This document shows positions 48,201 through 56,708 of a stretch of DNA of 64,000 nucleotides, piece after piece. Under the pieces are notes generated by a model, which did no database searches, was not told the DNA's origin, and saw nothing but the letters and a program-made list of their open reading frames with translations. The stretch is from Scenedesmus sp. ARA3. Lineage: Eukaryota; Chlorophyta; Chlorophyceae; Sphaeropleales; Scenedesmaceae. The stretch lies in contig RWJK01001431.1 of assembly GCA_004335835.1 (NCBI GenBank), positions 1 to 64,000 of the forward strand, read 5' to 3'. How positions within the stretch are numbered: the first letter of the stretch is position 1; each line of letters starts with the position of its first letter. Both the position numbers and the translations under genes were made by a program.

Positions 48201-48484
48201 TGTTGCACACATGGCTCGCTCCACCTGATGTCTGAGAATGCATCCTTCTTGCGCCTCCTCACCGTTCTCCTTTCCCATGTTAATGCCCCAGGTACTGCCT
48301 GGGTGCTGCGCTGGCCATGGCTGAGATGAAGATCTTCCTGGCGCTGCTGGCGCGGAGCTATGCATTCGAGGCAGACACAGCCACAGAGTGGAAGCCCGCG
48401 CTGGGCTACTACCCTGCCAACGGGCTGCCGCTGGTGCTGAGCCAGCTGCAGCAGCAGCAGCAGCAGCAGCAGGCGGCCGTATGA
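43337..48484 (+). CDS. Cytochrome P450 monooxygenase with plastid-type leader
   Basis: Thirteen exons: 43337-43436, 43617-43771, 44229-44294, 44593-44725, 45328-45452, 45815-45916, 46242-46363, 46528-46665, 46920-47019, 47264-47382, 47577-47731, 47923-48016, 48292-48484; 533 residues, all phases consistent. The start MMHPLNSKLLCKQ leads a basic Ser/Ala-rich segment like a plastid transit peptide. P450 hallmarks appear in order: I-helix AGHDTSSTTLTRAL with the oxygen-activating Thr, K-helix ETLRR (ExxR), the FNPDR region, and heme-binding loop PFGGGARYCLGAALA with the cysteinate ligand. The overall style is closest to CYP85/CYP26/CYP120-type enzymes acting on isoprenoid-like substrates, but the family assignment is tentative. 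The region before HAYLRALLQPAF is poorly conserved, so exons 43617-44725 are less certain. Gln-rich C-terminus. Confidence 0.85.
44490..44545 (+). repeat. Decoy of P450 exon 44593 acceptor side
   Basis: CTGCAGGGCCCGCGCCAGCCCGGC followed by a CAGCTTCATGCC stretch repeats the true CGCAGGGCCTGCGCCAGCCCGGC start about 90 bp downstream. Confidence 0.8.
44960..45327 (+). repeat. Array of decoys of P450 exon 45328 acceptor side with CTG expansions
   Basis: GCAG followed by GCACGCTGCTGGGTGAGGACAG and codons for LLVVKD occurs near 44968 and 45112 before the real copy at 45328. A partial VVKDPK copy lies near 45213. Each decoy runs into a (GCT)12-16 tract, then TTCATGACCAAACTGAGG and an AACCTGC(C/T)GCAG-type acceptor, so exon edge, triplet run and acceptor form one repeating unit. 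Confidence 0.85.
45560..45592 (+). repeat. Decoy of P450 exon 45328-45452 donor end
   Basis: TTGCCTGACATTGAG with GTGCGGCTAGC repeats the exon end CTGCCTGACATTGAG with GTGCGGCCAGC about 120 bp into the intron. Confidence 0.8.
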
Positions 48485-48720
48485 GCAGGCACAGTGGGAG
48501 GGAAGGAATGATCATGCACTCAGCCCTGGGCTACCACCCTGCTGATGATGTGCCGCTGGTGCTGAGCCAGCTGCAGCAGCAGCAGCTGGCGGCGGTGTGA
48601 GCAGCCGCAGTGGTTGGGAAGGAATGCAGGCAATCAGCCCTGGACTATCATCCTGCTGATGGTTTGCCGCTGGAGCTGCGAGAGAGCTGCAGCAGCTGCG
48701 GCGGTGTGAGCAGCTGCAGC
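48392..48720 (+). repeat. Two decayed copies of the P450 terminal codons in the 3' UTR
   Basis: The terminal coding segment for LGYYPANGLPLVLSQL, Gln run and stop is followed by a copy at about 48518-48602 (LGYHPADDVPLVLSQL) and a shorter one at about 48635-48712. Each ends with GCGGCGGTGTGAGCAG, a re-created stop. Confidence 0.85.
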
Positions 48721-50228
48721 CACAGTGAAACAGTAGGATGGGATGCACATGTTCAGCAGAGTGTGGTTTTCGGCGAGTAGTGGATGGTGGTGTCCTGCAA
48801 GTGTGTGTAGCGCATCGCTGCCTGTGGTGTCGCGTGGCATGCTGCGACAGCGGGTGCTTTGGCTAGTCGGGATGATGTGGAGTGATGTTTACGGGTTCTG
48901 TGCGTGGGCGCAGTGTGTTGTGGGAATGTTTGTTGTGTGTGGACCATGTACTCGTGCCATCAACAGCAGGAACTTGCGGTGTCTTGCACAGCCGCGAAGG
49001 CTGCTGCTCCGTTCACAACCAACTCAGGATTGCATCAGCTCTTGGTGCTGCTGCTGTGGCAGCTGGAGTATGTAGTATGATCTTGCTGCTGCATGCTATC
49101 CTGCATGCAGAGAAGCCTCGTGTACAGCGTCGCAGATCCGTGCTTGTCTTGACAATATCTTTACCTGTGACTATCATTCCTGCTGCCGCCGTGCTATGAT
49201 TATTGCGGCTGCCAAAAAGCTGCATGCACACAGCAGCAGCATCACTTGTCTTTTGGGGGGCTGTCAGTCGCATGCTCCGTGCTGCTGTGGTATCATTGTG
49301 TGGGGCAGCAGGCAGCATTGGCGCTTGTCACTTGCATCTGGTGCTCATCTGTTTCCTTCTGCAGTAGGCTGCAGGCTGCTGCTGATTGCTGGCGCTGACA
49401 ACGCGCCAGCTGTGTCGGTGCACACTGCATTTGCTGCTACTGTTGCGCGGTGGCTGCCGAGCATTGTTGATTTTTCTGCGCAGACGGTTATCTGAGGAGG
49501 GTGTAGTCAAGGTGGCGTTTCTGACTTTGAATTGTTGGCGTGAGGGGTGTGGCAAGTTGTGAATGATCTTTGCCGTTGCAACCGGGTTTGTCCAGTTGCA
49601 GCAGTGCTTGTTTTTTTCCGGCTGTGTGGATGTGAGGAACGATGAACCCGCACCCTTAGTTCTGCGGCAACGCAGGGTGGCGATCAGCATGTCAGGCTGG
49701 CATGGCTGTCTGTATGTGTAACGTGTATGTTGATTGATGGTCCGTGCTGGTGAGTGCACTTTTGTTTTGCAGTTGGCTTCGCCGGCAGGCAATTAGGTTG
49801 CCTCAAGCTCAACTAGGGTCACGATGTAACCGCATGTGATGGCATGGCATTTCACAGCAGCAGGGCTCAGGGCATGGTTCGGAGTTGCGGTTCGCTGTGG
49901 CGCCATAGCCAGCTGGATCGCTGAATTCTACACCTTTCAACTCAAGAGTGGGAGAAAAGCTGTTTGTTGACCACTCAAGGCAGGTGCTAGTCTTGCTTGA
50001 ACAGCCAGCCCTGAGCAGCGCATCGACCTGACCACCGTAGCTCATCACCAGCACTGCAACTGCTGATATTGTATAATACTTAGTATATGATGAGTTTAAC
50101 GTCGCACTGGCGCTGATGGGGCTTGAGTGCCACTGCCTGCGAGTTATGTCCGCCCAAAACACGAACTCATTGCGGGTGACGTGCTGAATTGGCTGTAGGT
50201 TGGCCTGATTATTGCTGTATACGGAGCT
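48721..50228. other. Intergenic stretch of 1.5 kb
   Basis: No supportable gene. Contains TGTAA at about 49716 and 49825 and an AT-rich patch near 50065-50095 (GTATAATACTTAGTATATG) that could be core promoter sequence of the aldolase gene. Confidence 0.45.
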
Positions 50229-51569
50229 ATGCAGATGCAGGCTAAGCCTTTTGGGGCCCAGGTACGTGACGCAGCACCAGCGCTAGCACCACCAGCAGCA
50301 GCAGCAGCAGCAGCAGTAGCAGTAGCAGCAGCAACGGGACGAGCAGCACCGCAGGGTGATACAGTTCAAGTAGCTGTTTCTCAAACTCCAGAACTCATAG
50401 GTAGTTGCAGCTAAGGGTTTCTCGCCAGGAGTTGTAGCGTCTTCTGCCAGCGCTGCGGTAGATGGCATGCGCCCACAACCACCTGCTTCCTAATCACTTG
50501 CAGCAGTCATGCCGCAGCAACAACGTAGCCGCCTACCTGCACCACACCAGCAACCTGCAAGCTATAAAGTTCTGCCAAGTTACCACCATTATCAGGACCA
50601 GCAACCCTCACAGCATGTGATGACATGCCTCCCACATGCGCCTACTATATCCAGCACAACACTCGCCCGTACTCTCCATCTTTCCCCTGCAGCGCCCCAG
50701 CGCGGCCGGCCGCACCAGCCGCGCCCGCAGCGTGCGCGTGACGGCCAGCGCCAGCGGCTACTTCCACAGCTGCCACAACGGGTCCCACCTGAGCAAGGCG
50801 CGCAAGGCTGAGCTGGAGGCTGTGTGCGAGCACATCGCACAGCCTGGCAAGGGCATCACGGCGTGTGACGAGGGGCCGGGCACGATCGGGGACCGCTTCG
50901 CCAAGTACGGCATCGAGAACAGCGAGGAGGTGTGCAGCTGTGGTTGAATCACAGGCAGTTGCTGGAGTAGCAATAGGCTGGGGATGTAGCTGTGATGTGA
51001 TGGCAGACAAGCAGGCGAGCAGCATTCTTGGCGGCAGCTGTTTGGGAGTTGATGTGTCAGTCACTGGGCCTTGTCGTGCCTGGCAGGCTGCTGACCTGGA
51101 TGGCAGCGGCAACAGGCGACCGGCAGCGGCAGTGCGGACCACGCCAGCAGCTGCTGTCACAGCCTCAGTAGCTGGGCGAAGCCTGGCCTGCTGAAGAAGC
51201 AGCCAGCAACAGCTGAGATACAGGCTGCCGCACCGCAGCACACAAGTGTGTGGCTTTTTTTGCGCTGACACGCCACGCATGTTGCTGTTGCCGCATGCAT
51301 TGGTGCTGCAGAACCGCCGCGCTTACCGCCAGATGCTCTTTGAGGCGCCAGGCGCCAACCAGGTGAGGCGCCAGCACACAAGGCCTACAGCAACACGCTT
51401 GCAGGCAGTGCAGCAGCTCAGCTACTTGCAGGACTTGCTTGCATCAGCCTCAAACTGCTCTCCATGTGAAGCCGCAGACCCAGCTGCAGCCATGCGTCCA
51501 GTGCTTCAGAGCTTCTATGCGTCATGCAGCCATCTCCCCTTTCCATGCGCGTGCACAGCGCCCTGAAGG

Positions 51570-51612
<43 letters not shown>

Positions 51613-51866
51613 GCCCCCTTGCAGTACCTGTGTGCGGCCATCCTGGACCCTGAGACGCTGTGGCAGCGCTCCACCAGCGAGGGCGCCCCGCTCTTCCCCG
51701 AGCGCCTCAAGCAGCTGGGCATCATGCCAGGTGCGGGGAGGCCTGAGTCAGGCTGCTGTGAGATGGTTATGAAACTTATTGGCAGTGGATACAGGGTGTT
51801 GTTCATACATCGCCTCATGCAGCTGGGCGTCCTGCTAGGTGTGCGTGAACAACAAGCAACCTGGGC

Positions 51867-51898
<32 letters not shown>

Positions 51899-53106
51899 GT
51901 GCTGCAGGCGTGAAGCCCCACCTGAAGGTGTACAACCTGCCTGGGCAGCGCGGCTCAACACACATGCAGGTGACCGCAACAGCAGCAGCTGATGCGCGCT
52001 AGGTTTTTCATCCGCTGCTCCGCAAGCAGCAAACACGTGTGGCACTAAGACTGCCAGCTGCAGCACCATGCGAGCTGGCAGCTGGTCAACTCACAGATAG
52101 TCACCTCTCGCAGATATCTGGCGTTTTTTTGTTATGTGCCAGCAGCTGAGTTCTGCAGTCCCCGCATATCAGGCACAACTGTTCGTGAACATGTAACCTT
52201 TGCCACCCATGCTGTACGTGCCTTCCTCCATGTAGAGCTGTACGCATCACGTGGCGCCGCACCGCTCACACAGGCGCCAGCTTCATACCCACTGCGCACC
52301 TGCTGCTGTGCAACTTGCTGCTGCAGGGCCTGGACTCCCTGGCAGCCTGCAGGAGTACAAGGACGCCGGGGCCGTGTTTGCAAAGTGCCAATCACGCCCA
52401 ATGCTTAACAGCCTGCTGCTGTGCTGCAATGCATGCACAGGGCCCGGATTCTCTGGCAGCGCGGCTGCAGGAGTACAAGGATGCCGGGGCCGTGTTTGCC
52501 AAGTGGCGCAGCCGCTGACTGACACCGGTGTAACTTTCCTGTTAATCCATCCTGCCGCAGGGCCTGGACTCCCTGGCAGCCCGCCTGCAGGAGTACAAGG
52601 ACGCCGGGGCTGTGTTTGCCAAGTGGCGCAGCCCGATGGCCATTGATGAGGCCAACGGCCAGCCCAGCGACTTTGTGATTGAGGCCAACATGCTGGACCT
52701 GGCCCGCTACGCGCTCATCTGCCAGGTGGGTTAGGTTTTATGAGTTGCAGTTGAGGGGGTAATGTTTACGGGTGTGATCGAGGCCAACATGCTGGACCTG
52801 GCCCGCTACGCCCTCATCTGCCAGGTGGGCCGGCATGCTGGTCTGAGGCGGAGAGTTTGTGGATTGCTGGAATTGTGGTTTGGGTTTAGGGTTCAGGACC
52901 AACACCCATATGCTAGAGTTGGCGGGGTATGCACTCATCTGGCAGGTGAGGTGTTGACAGCATAACTGACACACACTTCATACGTGATAAACCTGGCGTG
53001 CTACGCACTTGTCTGCCTGGTGTGCAAGTCTGCAGGGCTGGCAGCGTGACGTCAGCTTGTAGCTGTTCATGGAGGCCATCGCAACTGGCCAAACCTTGTT
53101 CTGAAT

Positions 53107-53146
<40 letters not shown>

Positions 53147-54991
53147 GCAGGACGTGGGCTTGGTGCCCATTGTGGAGCCAGACGTGTCCATGGCTGGCAC
53201 ACACACCCTGGAGTCAGCGCTGGCCATCAACACGAAGATCCAGAGCGTGCTGTACAGGGCACTGCTGGAGCACGGCGTGTTTATGGAGGGAGTCATCCTC
53301 AAGAGCAACATCGTCAACCCAGGCAGGCAGTGCCCCGTGCCCTACAGGTGCGAAGACAGCAGCCGTGGTTGGAAGCAATATTCATGTTTTGATTTAGCCG
53401 CTCATGCCTGCTAACAATACCTGAGGCCAGGCGAAGCCAGTGCGGCCAGCCGCTTGTATCAGCTTGCCTCAAAAACAGTCTCACGCCGCTGCAACGGCAC
53501 ATGATGTGCTGTTTGACTGCAGTAACTATGATTAGCCGCCGCCAGGCAGCACACACAGCACCCCTGCCTTGCCGCCACACCAGCCTCAGCCTGCGGTCCA
53601 TGTGCAAACACCTTTGCGCTGTGTGCCCATGCAGCGCAGACGAGATTACGCACACCAACGTGGACCTGTTCCACTGCTGTGCAAGTAGTCAGTGCCCCCA
53701 CAACAGCACCTTGTCCTGTACATGCACATGCCTGCAGCGTGGATGAGATCGCGCAGGCCAACGTGGACCTGTTCCACTGCAGCGCAACGGTTTCCTGCCA
53801 CACCCGTGCCCCCTACTAATGTATTGCATGTGTTTTGTGCCCATGCAGCGTGGACAAAATTGCGCAGGCCAACGTGGACCTGTTTCATTTCCTTGCCATC
53901 TGCTGACTTTACCATACCCATGTTGTGACGTTTTACACCGTGCCCTCTGCAGTGTGGATGAGATCGCGCAGGCCAACGTGGACCTGTTCCACTGCAGCGA
54001 ATTGATTCCCTGCCACACCTGTGCCCCTGTTTCATGTATTGCATGCGTTTTGTGCCCATGCAGCGTGGACAAGATCGCACAGGCCAACATGGACCTGTTC
54101 TGGGCATCTGCTGTCATGTATGCCTCTGCCTTATGCTGACCTGTATCTCACTGCTGTTTGCTGACTGTACTGTATCCGTGCTGTGCCGTATACGCATGTG
54201 CAGCGTGGACGAGATCGCTCAGGCCAACGTGGACCTGTTCAAGCGCGTGATGCCGATCGCGGTACGCTCCGCCAACTTCCTCAGCGGCGGCCAGTCGCTG
54301 GCTGACGCGGCTGCGCGGCTGAGCGTGATGAACCAGAAGAAGGGCAACCTGCCTGTCAACCTGTCCTTCAGCTGGAGTGCGGCGCTGCAGGTGTGTGGTG
54401 CTGAGGCGTGCACAATGGCTGGCTGTTCACGGTGATCAGCCGTTGCAGCTGTTGCGTACGGTGTGACAGGGGAGCAGGCTGGCTGCTGGTTGGCTGGCAA
54501 ATTTAGCTGCGGCTGATGAGGAATCTTGGGCTGCAAGCCTGGGCCATGATTTGTGCTCAGCAGCAGGAGTCAAGGTGATCGTGTTGAAACAGAAGAACGG
54601 GAACCTGCCGGTCAACCTGTCCTTCTCATGGAGTGCGGCGCTTCAGGTGTGCAGCGCGCTGCCTGTTGAGTGTATCATTGCAGCCGATTGTCTCTGTGAT
54701 GGGGGTAGCAAGCTGTGCAGCTGCAGGAGAAGATGGGCGACTCGCGAGTTGGCATATTCGGCATGATGGACTTGCGGCTGGTGCGAGCAGGCTGTAGCTT
54801 TGCGGTGTACGCAGTGTGTTGTGCTGGCAGGCGCTGCCTATGACACCAGGTGAGTACAGCCGGTGAGTACGGCAGCCGTATGACAGCTGCATGCGGCTGA
54901 TACTGAATGCATGCTGCCTGCTCTGGACCTTGACACACGGCTGTTCTTGTTGCGGCAATTTGTGCTGACCTGCTGCCTACCACGCACCGCT

Positions 54992-55026
<35 letters not shown>

Positions 55027-55553
55027 GCAGATGCCGCAGATGCCGCTGTTTGCGCTGTGCCAGGGCGGGCTCAAGCTTCCTGAGATGGAGGCGCTGTACT
55101 TGCAGGAGTTCTCAAACATGCTGCTACTGCCGCTGCCGCTGCTGCTGCTGCTGCTGCTGCTGCCTCAGATGCCGCTGTTTGCGCTGTGCCAGGGCGGCCT
55201 GAAGCTCCCCGAGATGGAGGCGATGTACCTGCAGAGCTGATGTTGCTGACATGCTGCTGCTGCTGCTGCCGCAGATGCCGCTGTTTGCGCTGTGCCAGGG
55301 CGGCCTGAAGCTCCCCGAGATGGAGGCGCTGTACCTGCAGGAGTGCTCAAACATGCTGCTGCTGCTGCTGCTGCTGCCGGTGCTGCTGCTGCTGCTGCCG
55401 CAGATGCCGCTGTTTGCGCTGTGCCAGGGTGGCCTGAAGCTGCCTGAGATGGAGGCGCTGTACCTGCAGGAGCTGGCTGTGGCGTCAGCAGCAGCCAAGG
55501 GCGAGTACAAGCCCAAGGCGGGAGAGGGAGACCACAAGCCGCCCAAGCAGTGA
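50229..55553 (+). CDS. FBA: Class I fructose-bisphosphate aldolase, plastid-targeted
   Basis: Nine exons: 50229-50261, 50693-50929, 51312-51362, 51625-51730, 51908-51969, 52561-52725, 53151-53347, 54204-54390, 55404-55553; 395 residues with exact phases. The enzyme interconverts fructose-1,6-bisphosphate and triose phosphates in the Calvin cycle and glycolysis. The leader (MQMQAKPFGAQ, then RTSRARSVRVTASAS) is a classic plastid transit peptide. Family motifs appear in order: GKGITACDEGPGTIG with the active-site Asp, ENRRAYRQMLF, FAKWRSP, LVPIVEPDVSMAG, EGVILKSNIVNPG with the Schiff-base Lys, FLSGGQS and NLSFSWSAALQ. The C-terminal exon (MPLFALCQGGLKLPEMEALY) diverges from the usual KTWQG tail and ends GEGDHKPPKQ. 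Almost every intron in the second half contains duplicated exon edges; the correct copies were chosen by frame and completeness. Confidence 0.9.
52320..52515 (+). repeat. Two decoys of aldolase exon 52561 acceptor side
   Basis: CAGGGCCTGGACTCCCTGGCAGCC at 52326 and CAGGGCCCGGATTCTCTGGCAGCGC at 52439 copy the real exon start at 52561, extending to GTGTTTGCAAAGTG and GTGTTTGCCAAGTGGCGCAGCC respectively, at ~115-120 bp spacing. Confidence 0.88.
52765..53030 (+). repeat. Three decoys of aldolase exon 52561-52725 donor end
   Basis: Copies of the segment encoding NMLDLARYALICQ plus a GTGGG/GTGAG donor end near 52825 (nearly perfect), 52946 (HMLELAGYALIWQ) and 53020 (NLACYALVCL). Similarity falls with distance from the exon. 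Confidence 0.85.
53630..54203 (+). repeat. Five decoys of aldolase exon 54204 acceptor side
   Basis: The real exon begins GCAG, CGTGGACGAGATCGCTCAGG and encodes SVDEIAQANVDLF. Copies with their own CATGCAG- or CTGCAG-type acceptors start near 53637, 53740, 53850, 53954 and 54064 at ~100-110 bp spacing, most keeping QANVDLF. Homology stops just after the Phe codon in each. Confidence 0.9.
54575..54655 (+). repeat. Decoy of aldolase exon 54204-54390 donor end
   Basis: Sequence encoding KNGNLPVNLSFSWSAALQ followed by GTGTGCAG repeats the true exon end (KKGNLPVNLSFSWSAALQ, GTGTGTGG) about 260 bp into the intron. Confidence 0.88.
55028..55403 (+). repeat. Three decoys of aldolase exon 55404 acceptor side
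   Basis: CTGCCGCAG or CTGCCTCAG followed by ATGCCGCTGTTTGCGCTGTGCC and on to codons for PEMEALYLQ appears near 55040, 55169 and 55274, each behind a (CTG)n tract, before the last and complete copy at 55404. Confidence 0.9.
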
Positions 55554-55628
55554 GGCGGCGCTAGTGGCGGTTGATGGCAGTTTGGGGGTTAATGGCGGTG
55601 GATGGTCTGTTGGAGAGTGACGGCTTTG

Positions 55629-55633
55629 TGTAA
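55629..55633 (+). terminator. Candidate TGTAA polyadenylation signal (aldolase)
   Basis: TGTAA about 76 bases after the aldolase stop codon. Confidence 0.6.
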
Positions 55634-56708
55634 GCGCGGAGGTGAAGGATCCTGGGCAACAGGTGAAAGCACGCTGCGCACGTCCTTTTACATGCTTGCC
55701 TCATGGCCACGGCACGGAGTACAGTTGTTGGAGGCGTGTTCCATGGCATCTTGCTGCGGCACAATGTAACAGAGTTGATCGAGTTGCTTGTGGGCTGCTG
55801 ACAGCCTGCATGACCACCTGGTGCTTGCTGAGTTGAATAATATACTATCACACGTGCATCCTGGGCTCCAAACATGGCGCCTGATAACCAGTGTGTCCCC
55901 CGCGACAGCAATCCAAAACAGTGACCTACATGCGCGCACCTGACTAATGCACAGATGACGACCAGATCCTCTAGAGGCAGTCCCCGGGCAGTATATAGTA
56001 TATACTGCAGTCACAGTAGGCGTCACGCGGAGGCTCCACACAGTGGCAGGAGACGCAGTAGTGCACCCCAAGACCAGGACCAATCAGACCAATAAGACCA
56101 ATTGGCTGACACTACGTGTGGCAGTGCGATTAATGCTGCGTCCTTGAGCACTATGGCATGCGCGTTCGGACAGGTACACATCACGCCGCAGCTGACTGCC
56201 ATGTGCAGGTCTGGATCTAAATATCGGCACTGCTGGGCAGTGTCTGCCGTTGCTACATGGTGCGTGCAACCTGCCATCATCAGACAGTCACCATACAAGC
56301 CAAAGCAACATCTCCGTGCACCACGCAGTACATACATTGATGTTGTGGCGTCTGCTGCACGGTCAGCACACTGCAGGCACCGTGAGAAAGTTCTCAGCAG
56401 CAACGCAAAGGCTTGAACGACTTGTTAACGTTGACGTTGAACGTCTCCTAGTGAGAAAAAAGTCTCCTAGTAAACAATCACATGCTCATTTGGCATCTTG
56501 GCAGGCCGTAAAAGATCAGTTGGCATCGTGCTGCAGTGTGGCATGTCAAGTGCTTGCGCATTGGCGGGTACACAAGACCACAACAACCTTCTGAACAACA
56601 CAAGTGCAATAGTACAGCAATCTTGTAGTCACCCTATTGATGTCCCTTATACAACTGCAACAAATAATGTCAAAAGGTCCTCGCTGTTGTGCTACACCAC
56701 AACAGCCC
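55634..56708. other. Convergent intergenic region
   Basis: No gene seen between the 3' ends of the aldolase (+) and ankyrin (-) genes. Contains a palindromic GCAGTATATAGTATATACTGC at about 55989-56009. A TTACA (TGTAA on minus) lies at 55688-55692. Confidence 0.45.
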
